Under the pieces are notes generated by a model. The model searched no databases and was not told the DNA's origin. It saw only the letters and a program-made list of their open reading frames with translations. The position numbers and the translations under genes are program-made. DNA of 37,585 nt from an uncultured Lachnospiraceae bacterium. Its GTDB lineage: Bacteria; Bacillota; Clostridia; Lachnospirales; Lachnospiraceae. Shown piece after piece: positions 6,599-15,421 of the stretch. Within the stretch, counting starts at the first letter, position 1, and each line of letters begins with the position of its first letter. The stretch spans positions 1 to 37,585 of the forward strand of contig CANRMC010000009.1 in assembly GCA_947631605.1 (NCBI GenBank), in the 5' to 3' direction.

Positions 6599-8537
6599 CT
6601 TCGTCTTTCCGCACGCCTTTCAGTTCCACGATCGGCCTTGCTTCCTCCTCCAATTCATCAATAACCGGAATCGTTCCGATCACATTATCCACAAGCCAGT
6701 CCATTTTCATAATCTCCTCGGACTGCATTCGTTCCCCATCCGGATTTTTCAGTTCCCCGTTCTGGTCGTAGATCTCTCCTTCGAACGGCGAAAACGTCTC
6801 GTCCACAATCTGCTGTTTTATCAAAGATACCAGCCTTGCCGTACTGTACGGAACTTTTCCGGACAAAATAAATTCTATAACGCCGGCGGAAAGCCCCCAC
6901 CAATAGTTGATCGCCTTTCCGGCTTCGGAATCCGTCTGCTTCCAGCCGCCGTTTATGATGATCCGGATAATCTTCTCATATAACACACCCCAGTTATAAG
7001 CCGGCATAGCCAGATTCACCGGCTCCCCATCCGTCAGTTTATAAATGCCGAACATACGGGAAGCGTTCTGCGGCGTGATCATATCCTGATCGGAGATATA
7101 ATCGATCTGATGTCCGAAGAAATCCTGATAGATTTCTTCTCTGCTCATACTTCCTTCCAGCGTAGTCCAGCGAAGATGTACTTTGGCTCTCGGATTCACC
7201 AGCTTCGCTCCAAGCGCAAATGCGTTGATATTCGCTGTCACACCGAAGATCGGATAATCCGCCAGATAGCCGATCTCATTCGTTTCCGTAAGCGCCCCCG
7301 CGATCATGCCGCACAAAAACTTCGCTTCATAAAGCCGCGCATAATACGTCCGTATATATTTATGGGAAGTGTTGAGCGAACAGTTTAGTACTTTCACATT
7401 TGGGTATTTGACCGCGATCTTCAGGCTCGCGGAGATCAGTTTCGATGTGGTCGTAAATATAACTTCCGTACCTTCATTCTGGATCAGGTCTTCCATCGCG
7501 TCCACAGCTTCCTGTCCGGTATCCGATATGGTAACTTTCAGAGAAGTTATCTTCTCCCCGAATACTTCTTTTAAATGATTCCGTCCCAGTTCATGTCCGT
7601 ACAGCCAGTCGGAGACAGACGGATCTTTATCATAAATAAATGCGATATTTAACGGTTTCGAGGCTGTCGGCTCGGAATTTAATATATGTCCCAGCAGGGA
7701 TTTTTTGCTTGCCACGTCCGGTACATCCATACTGATGTCTACCGTACTTTCCTCCCGTTTCAGCGAAAACTCCTGAAAGATCTTGACAATGTTTTCCTTA
7801 AAATCCTCGTAATTCATTTCCTTTGCGGCGTCGTATCCGTATATTTCAAGAAAAATGATGAGCGCGTCTCCTGTGGTAAGATTTTCCAGTTTCTTTCCGC
7901 CCTTATCCTCATAGGCGCCCGAAAAAAGGTGGTAAACCGACGTGAAATCTTTTATCTCATCTTCATCCCACGCCTCTTTATCCGCCGTGCCGGTGAGCTC
8001 CAGAATATGCCGGAAGCCTCCCTCCCCGGATACCCAGATAAAATTAATCCCCGTTATCTTGTTGAAATCCATAAACTCATAATAAAGCCGGATTTCCGGA
8101 TTGTCCGTAAGCTTCGGTACTTTTCGGGTAACATAGGCAGGTACGGTTACGGCGTCAAAATATTTAAGCACGCTTACCCGCTTGTTTCCTTCGATGACAT
8201 AATAATAATTCAGATACTCATAGACTTTAATCGGTTCCCGTATCCCCTCTTCCATATGCGCGTCGCAGAGGGTGGACCATTTGCTGCCAAACTCGGATTT
8301 TGCATCCAATATCGGCATAAAATTATTGGCAAAGGCATAGGTGCGTCCCAGAGTGCTGGTTCCGACCACCCGATCCAGCGGAACCTGGATCAGTCCCAGA
8401 TTCACTTCGCCTTTGATATCTACAACGGAAAGAATTTCATCCAAAACCGGCAGATACGGGTGCTGTCCTTTCTGCACTGCCGTCCGGTAAGCTTTCTGTC
8501 CCAGTTTTTCCGCTTTTTCATATTCTACATATGACAT
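6573..8537 (-). CDS. ParB-like domain fused to a BMP/PnrA-type nucleoside-binding domain, no signal peptide
   Basis: 654 residues. Residues about 45-140 look like a ParB/sulfiredoxin-type domain: IQVPLDRVVG, then GIREPIKVYEY and the core EGNKRVSVLK at 116-125. From about residue 290 the protein resembles the basic membrane protein/PnrA family of purine-nucleoside binding proteins (NIAFIYDKD, then a cleft-type GYLADYPIFG near the middle). There is no signal peptide, lipobox or transmembrane segment, and no ABC permease or ATPase gene nearby, so this is probably a cytosolic ligand sensor rather than an importer component. The ATG at 8537 follows AAAGGGAGAAAGATT. The role is inferred. Confidence 0.82.
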   Translation of the reverse strand: MSYVEYEKAEKLGQKAYRTAVQKGQHPYLPVLDEILSVVDIKGEVNLGLIQVPLDRVVGTSTLGRTYAFANNFMPILDAKSEFGSKWSTLCDAHMEEGIREPIKVYEYLNYYYVIEGNKRVSVLKYFDAVTVPAYVTRKVPKLTDNPEIRLYYEFMDFNKITGINFIWVSGEGGFRHILELTGTADKEAWDEDEIKDFTSVYHLFSGAYEDKGGKKLENLTTGDALIIFLEIYGYDAAKEMNYEDFKENIVKIFQEFSLKREESTVDISMDVPDVASKKSLLGHILNSEPTASKPLNIAFIYDKDPSVSDWLYGHELGRNHLKEVFGEKITSLKVTISDTGQEAVDAMEDLIQNEGTEVIFTTTSKLISASLKIAVKYPNVKVLNCSLNTSHKYIRTYYARLYEAKFLCGMIAGALTETNEIGYLADYPIFGVTANINAFALGAKLVNPRAKVHLRWTTLEGSMSREEIYQDFFGHQIDYISDQDMITPQNASRMFGIYKLTDGEPVNLAMPAYNWGVLYEKIIRIIINGGWKQTDSEAGKAINYWWGLSAGVIEFILSGKVPYSTARLVSLIKQQIVDETFSPFEGEIYDQNGELKNPDGERMQSEEIMKMDWLVDNVIGTIPVIDELEEEARPIVELKGVRKDEDENTGARG

Positions 8538-8561
8538 AATCTTTCTCCCTTTCAGGCTCCA

Positions 8562-9524
8562 TTATAATCCGTTTACAATATTTTTGCTCTCATCATTCAG
8601 GAACGCCCTGACATTCTCATAGGTAATGTCCCGTATTCTTTGGATCGCTTCCTCGGAAGCCCATGCAATATGGGGCGTAATGATACAATTCGGAGCCGTA
8701 AGAAGCGGGTTATCCGGCTTCATCGGTTCTTCACTCATAACGTCGAGCCCTGCTGCCAAAAGCTTGCCGGATTTCAGAGCGTCCGCCACATCCTGTTCTG
8801 CGATACACGGGCCTCTGGACGTATTGATGAGGATTGCCCCGTCCTTCATCTTTGCGATAGAGCTTCGATTGATGATTTCCTTTGTTTCCGGAAAGAGCGG
8901 GCAATGAACGGACACAATATCCGAATTCATGAGCAGAGTATCCAGATCCGTATACCGGCAGTTCTCCGATTCATATTCCGGATGTTTCGTTCTGCTGTAA
9001 GCAAGAACTTTCATACCGAAGGCTTCCGCGATCCTGCCCACTGCCCTGCCGATATTTCCAAATCCTATAATACCTATCGTCTTTCCCTTTAGTTCATGCA
9101 CCTGCCCCAGTGTGTAACAGAAATATTTACTGTGGCACCAGTCTCCCCGATGAACGGATTCGTTATGAATCCCTACTTTATTCACAATTTCCAGAATCAG
9201 GGCGATCGTTGCCTGCGCTACAATATCCGTACTGTAATTCGGCACATTTGCAACCGGGATTCCGCGCCTTGCGGCTGCTTCCGTATCTACGATATTATAT
9301 CCGGTGGCAAGAACGCCGATAAATTTTATATTCGGACATGCCTGAAGAACTTCTTCGGTAATATTCGTCTTATCGACGATAACCAGCTCCGCATCTCCGA
9401 TACGTTCTACGGTTTTTTCATCCGGCGTGATATCATACGCCGAAAGTTCTCCGAAATCCCGAAACCTCTCCCAGTCTTTTTCCGTCTCTCCGATGATAGT
9501 TCCGTCTAAAATAACGATTTTCAT
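8562..9524 (-). CDS. D-isomer-specific 2-hydroxyacid dehydrogenase (glycerate/hydroxypyruvate type)
   Basis: 320 residues. The Rossmann NAD(P)-binding segment GIIGFGNIGRAVGRIAEAFG lies in the middle. It is flanked by catalytic-domain motifs: the Arg motif NTSRGP, the Glu region EEPM and the catalytic His in ITPHIAWASEE. These enzymes reduce 2-keto acids such as hydroxypyruvate, glyoxylate or pyruvate to D-2-hydroxyacids in the cytosol. The ATG at 9524 follows AAAGGATTAAGCT, which overlaps the last codons of the transglutaminase gene, so translation is probably coupled. It is 24 bases ahead of the ParB/BMP gene. The exact substrate is not resolved. Confidence 0.93.
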   Translation of the reverse strand: MKIVILDGTIIGETEKDWERFRDFGELSAYDITPDEKTVERIGDAELVIVDKTNITEEVLQACPNIKFIGVLATGYNIVDTEAAARRGIPVANVPNYSTDIVAQATIALILEIVNKVGIHNESVHRGDWCHSKYFCYTLGQVHELKGKTIGIIGFGNIGRAVGRIAEAFGMKVLAYSRTKHPEYESENCRYTDLDTLLMNSDIVSVHCPLFPETKEIINRSSIAKMKDGAILINTSRGPCIAEQDVADALKSGKLLAAGLDVMSEEPMKPDNPLLTAPNCIITPHIAWASEEAIQRIRDITYENVRAFLNDESKNIVNGL

Positions 9525-9527
9525 AGC

Positions 9528-11855
9528 TTAATCCTTTCTTTTATTCCGAGCCTTCTGTCTATCTTTTGCTTCTTTTTGCTTCAGGTATTCAACCGCCTGT
9601 GCGTAATCCGCTTCCGCGATCTCCCTGTCTGAAAATCCTGCTTCCTGTAATGTATCGATAAATTTTTCTTTCTCTTCTTCTGTCATGGAAATCATTCCCT
9701 GTTCCGTCAGATATTCGATCTGCTCCCGATAATTCATCTTATCCTGAAGCGGCTTTTCACTCTTTCGCACCTTTCGTAAATAGCGGTTATACTGCATAAC
9801 CAGACGGTCATTTATTCCGGCGCGGTGATATGCGATTGCATATCGGATCCGTGGAACCAGAACCCAGATTCCAAGGATAAGCAGAGCGATGAAAAATACG
9901 GAGAGTACTGCGATTGCAACAATCCGCATCACATCATCACCGATCCGGAGCCCACCAACGCCCTGATCATCATCTTCTGCATTGTCGGTATCACCATCAT
10001 CAAAAAAATCTTGAAATGCACTCCAGAAATCTACCGTATCTTCTTCACCGGCCGCCGGCGTCGGATCCACGACTACCCAGCCGTATCTGTCGTCATAAAC
10101 CTCCACCCACGCATGGGCGTCCGCATCTGTTATATTCACTTCAACCAGACCGGTTTTTCCCAGTTCGGAATAACCGTCATAATAATCGCCATAATCCTCA
10201 TTCAACAGTTCACCGTCTACGATCTGATTGTAAGAAACGGCATATCCTTCTACATATCTGGCAGGAATCCCCATATACCGGAAAATAAGCGTTGCGGCGC
10301 TTGCAAAATGCGCGCAGTACCCTTTTTTATTCTCCGAGAGGAAATAGTTGATAAAATCTTCCCGTCTCGGCGTCGCTCCCGGACGGATCGTATATGGTAT
10401 ATTTTCCTGATAGTATGCAGCCACCTGTTCGATGATCTCATCATCCGTTCCGGAAAATCCTGCTTCCCGACAGAAATTTCTGATTACGGAGAAGTTTTCT
10501 TCCGGTATATCCAGATACTGTTCCGGAATATCATGCGCCGGCACTTCTTCCGTATTTGCGGCAAATCTCGGATAATATTCATAGGTCGCTCTCGAACCAT
10601 AATAAACCGTTTTAATATGATCCGGTGAATAATATGGCAGATATATCGCATTCGGAGCTTCCACATTCAAAACTTCCATATATCCTTTTGCCGTATACTT
10701 CTCATGTTTTTCGTATGCATCTTCCAGAAAATCCTCTTCATATGCATTATTCTTTTCATCTTCCTCCGAAAGGCTCAACCATTTATTCGTATACGGCAGA
10801 TAAACCGCACCGGTAAAACTCTTCAGATAAATCGGTTCATAACTATACGGCGTCACATGAAGCGTAAGATCCGTATTGTAATCCAGATGAATGGAAGACA
10901 CGCCGCCCAATGTACCGCCGTTCAGCCCTCCGGTATTCGGATAAAAATTAAATAATCCTGCAAGCCCCAGCGCAAACAGATTCGCCGCCGTTTCCATGGT
11001 CGCCATTTTATATTTGTTATCCGGAAAAGAGCCGTCATACGTATCTTTCGGAAATGCAAGACTCATCACACTGACGCAGAGGATCACATAGATCACGCCC
11101 AAAAGCAGCGTCTGGCGGACGGATCTTATATTGTAAACATATTTCAGGTTATTCTTTTTATCCGTTTCAAACGCCTGATCGGTAGTATGCACCTTATAAT
11201 GCTGCCCGGACTTCATAATATAGGTGAGTGTAATTCCCGTAAGAAGCATTAAAGAATAGATCGTATCCGGCTCATGTTCAAAATAAAGGGGAACCAGATT
11301 GACAGTCATAACCACAACGATCGCAACAATATACTGCATTCTTCTGGAAATATATACATTCAGCAGAATATTTGTTACGATCCCGATAAAACACATGGCA
11401 ATTGTGACTGCCAGATACCGGTTTGAAATCCGCTCATTGTACTGCTGCATACCTTCCATGTCCAGATAGATCGCCGCTTCCTCCAGCGTATCATTCACGA
11501 CAGCGTAAAATCCACTGTTGATATAGTCCCGGAAGAGTATTGCCGCACCGAAAAAGGCTGCAAAAAGAAACAGATATCCCACATTTTCCACGATACGGTT
11601 ATAATAAAGATATGCACAACCGATCGCACTGAAAAAAAGGATAATATTTAACGTGATCGCAGAAAACTCGCAGTCCATGGCGGAGAGATAACAGCCAATG
11701 CTCCCCATGGAAAGAAGATATACAATAACGCCTTTCATAAAAAGCGTCTTGAGGCGCTTTTCCTTCATTTCATAAAAACTCTCATCAATAGAGATTCCCG
11801 GACACAGCGCAATGCCGGAAACCTTCTTTTTATTCCTGTTCCACAATGACGGCAT
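9528..11855 (-). CDS. Transglutaminase-like membrane protein (TgpA type)
   Basis: Predicted 775 residues. About seven transmembrane helices occupy the first ~270 residues. An extracytoplasmic region follows, with a transglutaminase core holding the catalytic triad: Cys514 (KKGYCAHFAS), His581 (DAHAWVEVY) and Asp597 (WVVVDPTPA). A last helix near residue 650 and a basic cytosolic tail end the protein. The frame is open to 11888, but the ATG at 11855 follows AGAAGGAGGGGAAAGCGG, so I chose it; this overlaps the DUF58 gene by 26 bases. With MoxR and DUF58 it forms a well-known gene trio of unclear, probably envelope-related function. Confidence 0.92.
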   Translation of the reverse strand: MPSLWNRNKKKVSGIALCPGISIDESFYEMKEKRLKTLFMKGVIVYLLSMGSIGCYLSAMDCEFSAITLNIILFFSAIGCAYLYYNRIVENVGYLFLFAAFFGAAILFRDYINSGFYAVVNDTLEEAAIYLDMEGMQQYNERISNRYLAVTIAMCFIGIVTNILLNVYISRRMQYIVAIVVVMTVNLVPLYFEHEPDTIYSLMLLTGITLTYIMKSGQHYKVHTTDQAFETDKKNNLKYVYNIRSVRQTLLLGVIYVILCVSVMSLAFPKDTYDGSFPDNKYKMATMETAANLFALGLAGLFNFYPNTGGLNGGTLGGVSSIHLDYNTDLTLHVTPYSYEPIYLKSFTGAVYLPYTNKWLSLSEEDEKNNAYEEDFLEDAYEKHEKYTAKGYMEVLNVEAPNAIYLPYYSPDHIKTVYYGSRATYEYYPRFAANTEEVPAHDIPEQYLDIPEENFSVIRNFCREAGFSGTDDEIIEQVAAYYQENIPYTIRPGATPRREDFINYFLSENKKGYCAHFASAATLIFRYMGIPARYVEGYAVSYNQIVDGELLNEDYGDYYDGYSELGKTGLVEVNITDADAHAWVEVYDDRYGWVVVDPTPAAGEEDTVDFWSAFQDFFDDGDTDNAEDDDQGVGGLRIGDDVMRIVAIAVLSVFFIALLILGIWVLVPRIRYAIAYHRAGINDRLVMQYNRYLRKVRKSEKPLQDKMNYREQIEYLTEQGMISMTEEEKEKFIDTLQEAGFSDREIAEADYAQAVEYLKQKEAKDRQKARNKRKD

Positions 11856-12870
11856 CCGCTTTCCCCTCCTTCTGGCACACATGGACATATGCCTTTAGTT
11901 CCGGTTTAATGCTACGCATATAGGCAACGGTTTTTTCCGGATCTGCATAGATTGTATCATAATACATTCTGGAAAAAGCGTCCTTTAGATCATCAATGCT
12001 GAAAAGACGGTTATCTGCAAATTCAGACCGCCCTTCACTCCACCACAGAAGCCTTACAAAAATCTTTTCTTCGATCAGGGAACGACATAAATGATAGGTC
12101 AGGCTGATCGTATCGTCAACCTCCTCAATACTCCCCGCAAGCTCCGTCAGAATAACCATCTGCTGATCGGACATACTGACACGGTCTTTCACCATAAGGA
12201 TATCCCGTTTTGCCGACAGCTTCCAATGAATACTCATCAGGCGGTCCCCCGGAATATATTCCCTTACATCATTCACGTCGGAGAAATCATTTCCCCGTTT
12301 ATTATTTTCTTCCGTTTCCGTAAATCCGCCCGAAAAATCGGAAAGGCTTCCCTGCTCTTTCCTGTTTCTTTCCGGCAGTACATTTACCTCAGCGGACAGA
12401 TTGACCTTTTTCTTCAGTTCCACAAATCCCAGCAGATCCAGCACCCGCAGATCCTCCACCGTATACTGTACCGCTCCGTTCATAGTAAGCCGCATCGGAA
12501 GCATGGTTTCAGAATCTCCATGCATACGGGTAGGCAGGGAAACAAGGATTGAATTTTCTGTATGATAAAACAGATTTTGCACATGGAGCTTTAATTTGAC
12601 GTCCAATGACATAATATAAGAAGGATTCTGCACGACAAGCGAAACGTAACTTACGCTGTGCCGCAATACGTCTGATTCCGGCGCCAGAATCCTGACAGAC
12701 AGCTTGTTCCTGAGATAAAACGCCAGCAATACGGACAGCACCGGCGCAGCCGCCATGAGCGTCATGATCATAAGAAGCAGATGACTATGTAAAAAACCGT
12801 ACAGACTTACGGTGATTGCAAACAATATTCCATAAATGATGATTCTTCCGAAATGTATTACATTCTTCAA
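11830..12870 (-). CDS. DUF58 family membrane protein
   Basis: About 346 residues. Two hydrophobic helices in the first 60 residues are followed by a beta-rich region and the DUF58 signature DVREYIPGDRLMSIHWKLSA. The C-terminal part resembles a VWA-type domain. DUF58 proteins are nearly always found beside MoxR ATPases, as here, and may be their targets. The frame is open to a GTG at 12885, but GGGGGTGA lies a few bases before the TTG at 12870, which gives the better start. The start is therefore uncertain by five codons. The 3' end overlaps the transglutaminase gene by 26 bases. Confidence 0.87.
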   Translation of the reverse strand: MKNVIHFGRIIIYGILFAITVSLYGFLHSHLLLMIMTLMAAAPVLSVLLAFYLRNKLSVRILAPESDVLRHSVSYVSLVVQNPSYIMSLDVKLKLHVQNLFYHTENSILVSLPTRMHGDSETMLPMRLTMNGAVQYTVEDLRVLDLLGFVELKKKVNLSAEVNVLPERNRKEQGSLSDFSGGFTETEENNKRGNDFSDVNDVREYIPGDRLMSIHWKLSAKRDILMVKDRVSMSDQQMVILTELAGSIEEVDDTISLTYHLCRSLIEEKIFVRLLWWSEGRSEFADNRLFSIDDLKDAFSRMYYDTIYADPEKTVAYMRSIKPELKAYVHVCQKEGKADAVIVEQE

Positions 12871-12897
12871 AACTGTCACCCCCACTAACGGGCGTTT

Positions 12898-13830
12898 TTA
12901 ATTTCTCGGCGCTTTCACGGTTACGATCAGATTTCTTAACGCCGCCTGCATATTCATGCCCTGCGCCCTTGCCTTCTGACCGAGTTTTACACGGTGTCCC
13001 AGTACATCCGGTACAACGCTCTGGACATCTTCTGCGATCACATAATCCCGATTCTGGATCACGGCACATGCCTTTGCCATTCTGAGAAGCGCTATCGTGC
13101 CTCTCGGACTGGCGCCCATGGAAAACATTTCATTTCGTCTGGTCTCTTCCACCAGATTTACGATATATTCAAAAATTTCGTCCCGTACAAACAGGTTGTT
13201 GGACTTTTCCCTGAGTTCCCGCAGTTCTTCCAATGTGATGACCGGCTGAACATGCTGCAAAGGATTTAAGGCGTTTCCTTTCAGGATCTCCACAGCGTCG
13301 CTATGAGCAGGATACCCCATGGATAAGCAGACCATGAATCGGTCTAACTGGGACTCCGGAAGCATCTGGGTACCGGAAGAACCGTATGGGTTTTCTGTAG
13401 CGATTACGATAAACGGATCCGGCAGTTTTCTTGTCACGCCGTCAACCGTAGCGTTTCCTTCCTCCATGACTTCCAGCAGCGCAGACTGCGTCTTCGGTGA
13501 GGTACGGTTGATCTCATCCGCAAGGAAAAGATTGCAGAATACGGCGCCCTCCCGAAACTCAAATTCTTTTGTTCCGCTGTTATACATGGAAAATCCCAGA
13601 ATATCACTCGGCAGAACATCCGGTGTAAACTGGACTCTTTTATAATCTAAGGACAGTGTTTTTGCAAATGTGGTGGCAAGCGTCGTCTTGCCGACACCGG
13701 GAATATCTTCCATCAGAATATGACCGCCTGCGATCACTGCGGCAAGCACTTTGTTTACAACCTGTTCTTTTCCCTTTATGACCTTGTTTACTTCCGCTTC
13801 TACCCGCGTCAGCTTTTCAATATCATTCAT
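12898..13830 (-). CDS. MoxR-family AAA+ ATPase
   Basis: 310 residues, full length for the family. Walker A is GVGKTTLA (residues 45-52), Walker B is LFLADEINR (Asp105/Glu106), and the sensor region reads ATENPYGSSG. The C-terminal lid region contains SPRGTIALLRMAKA. MoxR ATPases are cytosolic and are thought to act as chaperones or remodelers for VWA/DUF58 partners; the next two genes fit. The ATG at 13830 follows GGTGAAAGGCA. It is 25 bases behind the malic enzyme gene in the same transcription direction. Confidence 0.94.
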   Translation of the reverse strand: MNDIEKLTRVEAEVNKVIKGKEQVVNKVLAAVIAGGHILMEDIPGVGKTTLATTFAKTLSLDYKRVQFTPDVLPSDILGFSMYNSGTKEFEFREGAVFCNLFLADEINRTSPKTQSALLEVMEEGNATVDGVTRKLPDPFIVIATENPYGSSGTQMLPESQLDRFMVCLSMGYPAHSDAVEILKGNALNPLQHVQPVITLEELRELREKSNNLFVRDEIFEYIVNLVEETRRNEMFSMGASPRGTIALLRMAKACAVIQNRDYVIAEDVQSVVPDVLGHRVKLGQKARAQGMNMQAALRNLIVTVKAPRN

Positions 13831-13855
13831 TGCCTTTCACCGTCCTAACTTTTCT

Positions 13856-15028
13856 TTATTTCTTCACCATACCGGAACGGACTGCCTCGTCGCAAACCGC
13901 TTTTGCGACGGCAGGCGCCACTTCTTTATTAAATGCGTCCGGAATGATATAATCCTCCCGCAGTTCCTCCTCCGATACGATCGAAGCAATGGCGCGGGCA
14001 GCGGCAATCTTCATCGGCTCTGTAATATCCGTTGCTCTTGCATCCAGCGCACCGCGGAAAATTCCGGGGAACACAAGCACATTATTGATCTGATTCGGAT
14101 AATCCGACCGGCCGGTTGCAACTATGCGGGCGCCGCCCTTCTTTGCTTCCTCCGGCATGATCTCCGGCGTCGGATTCGCCATTGCAAATACGATACTGTC
14201 CTCTGCCATGGTGGAAACCATTTCGGCGGTTACGATCCCCGGCGCCGACACCCCGATAAATACATCTTTTCCTTTTATGATCTCGGAAAGAATTCCCCGT
14301 TCTTTCCTTTTATTTGTTTTCTCAGCCATTTCAGCCTGCGCTTCATTCATCCAAGGTTCTCCCGGACATAACGCTCCCTGCCGGTCAACGAGCACCACAT
14401 TTCCGATACCCTGCTGAAGCAGCAGTTTACAGATAGAAATTCCGGCAGAACCGGCACCGTTGATAACCACATCCACATCTTCAAATTTTTTACCAACGAA
14501 CCGCAAAGCATTAATAAGTCCGGCAGATACCACGATTGCCGTACCATGCTGGTCGTCGTGGAAAACCGGAATATCCAGTTCTTCTTTCAATCTTCTTTCA
14601 ATTTCAAAACAGCGCGGCGCAGAGATATCCTCCAGATTGATACCGCCGAACACAGGCGCTATCCGCTTTACCGTTTCGATGATCTCTTCCGTATCTTTGG
14701 TATCGAGACAGATCGGAACGGCGTCCACCTGTCCGAATTCCTTAAACAAAATGGATTTTCCCTCCATGACCGGAATCGCCGCTTCCGGCCCGATGTCTCC
14801 CAGACCAAGAACCGCGGTTCCGTCGGAAACGACAGCCACCAGATTGGACTTACAGGTATACTTATAGACGTCCGGTTTATGATCACGTATTCTTCTGCAG
14901 GGTTCCGCTACCCCCGGCGTATACGCGGTACTCAAATCGTCTTTTGTCCGGATCGGAACCTTTGATACAACCTCCAGCTTTCCATGATGTTCCTCGTGCA
15001 TCTTTAAGCTCAGCTCGTTAAAATCCAT
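13856..15028 (-). CDS. NAD(P)-dependent malic enzyme
   Basis: 390 residues, typical of the short bacterial malic enzymes. It catalyses oxidative decarboxylation of malate to pyruvate. Visible motifs are the substrate/catalytic region YTPGVAEPC (Tyr36), the Lys-containing segment CLDTKDTEE, the metal-site region VFHDDQHGTA and the nucleotide-binding GAGSAGISICKLL. The ATG at 15028 follows GGAGGATAAAACAGAA. It lies 21 bases behind the small coiled-coil gene and 25 bases ahead of moxR. NAD versus NADP preference cannot be read reliably. Confidence 0.94.
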   Translation of the reverse strand: MDFNELSLKMHEEHHGKLEVVSKVPIRTKDDLSTAYTPGVAEPCRRIRDHKPDVYKYTCKSNLVAVVSDGTAVLGLGDIGPEAAIPVMEGKSILFKEFGQVDAVPICLDTKDTEEIIETVKRIAPVFGGINLEDISAPRCFEIERRLKEELDIPVFHDDQHGTAIVVSAGLINALRFVGKKFEDVDVVINGAGSAGISICKLLLQQGIGNVVLVDRQGALCPGEPWMNEAQAEMAEKTNKRKERGILSEIIKGKDVFIGVSAPGIVTAEMVSTMAEDSIVFAMANPTPEIMPEEAKKGGARIVATGRSDYPNQINNVLVFPGIFRGALDARATDITEPMKIAAARAIASIVSEEELREDYIIPDAFNKEVAPAVAKAVCDEAVRSGMVKK

Positions 15029-15049
15029 TTCTGTTTTATCCTCCGTCAG

Positions 15050-15325
15050 TTAATCTTCTACCTTTACCCTCTTAATCTCATTTTCATAATCCTGAATCAG
15101 TCGCTTGCTTTCGTCAATCTCCTGAAACTGCGCGAGCAGCTCGTCGTTGGAGTAGCCGTTTTCCTTATACTGTTTATAAATATATTCACCGATCTTCTCA
15201 TAATTTTCTTTGATCGCTGATTTCTGCTGGCTGATCTTTGTTTTAAACTTGGTGATCTCGATCGTGTCGCTGGTTTTGTCTCCGACCGTCTTTACAACAG
15301 AAGTTAATTTGTCTTTAAATGCCAT
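15050..15325 (-). CDS. Small soluble coiled-coil protein of unknown function
   Basis: 91 residues, charged and helical, without transmembrane segment or cysteines. The stretch from about residue 28 to 88 has heptad-like leucine/isoleucine spacing and is probably a coiled coil. Similar clostridial proteins often carry a C-terminal zinc ribbon, which is absent here. The ATG at 15325 follows AAAGGAGCTTAGAAT. It is the first gene after the promoter at 15386-15415 and leads the long minus-strand run. No function can be assigned. Confidence 0.75.
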   Translation of the reverse strand: MAFKDKLTSVVKTVGDKTSDTIEITKFKTKISQQKSAIKENYEKIGEYIYKQYKENGYSNDELLAQFQEIDESKRLIQDYENEIKRVKVED

Positions 15326-15385
15326 ATTCTAAGCTCCTTTCAGATATAAGTCAATAAAGTTTCTAAAATACAATGTGATATTATC

Positions 15386-15415
15386 ATAATAGTATGTTAA
15401 TTCTGTGAATGTCAA
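15386..15415 (-). promoter_or_regulatory. Promoter of the small coiled-coil gene and the downstream minus-strand run
   Basis: The minus strand reads TTGACA (15410-15415), an 18-base spacer and TATTAT (15386-15391), about 60 bases before the coiled-coil gene. Gaps of 3-25 bases and overlaps link the next genes down to about 6008, so this promoter may serve most of that run. The -35 box nearly touches the stop of the radical SAM gene. Confidence 0.65.
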
Positions 15416-15421
15416 TCAATA

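Noticed and set aside
7686..8534. 282-codon plus-strand frame opposite the ParB/BMP-domain gene
   Set aside because: Lies antisense to a clear protein gene with good start and domain motifs; no own ribosome site or family resemblance.
9825..10628. 267-codon plus-strand frame opposite the transglutaminase gene
   Set aside because: Antisense shadow of the transglutaminase core, whose catalytic motifs are unmistakable on the minus strand.
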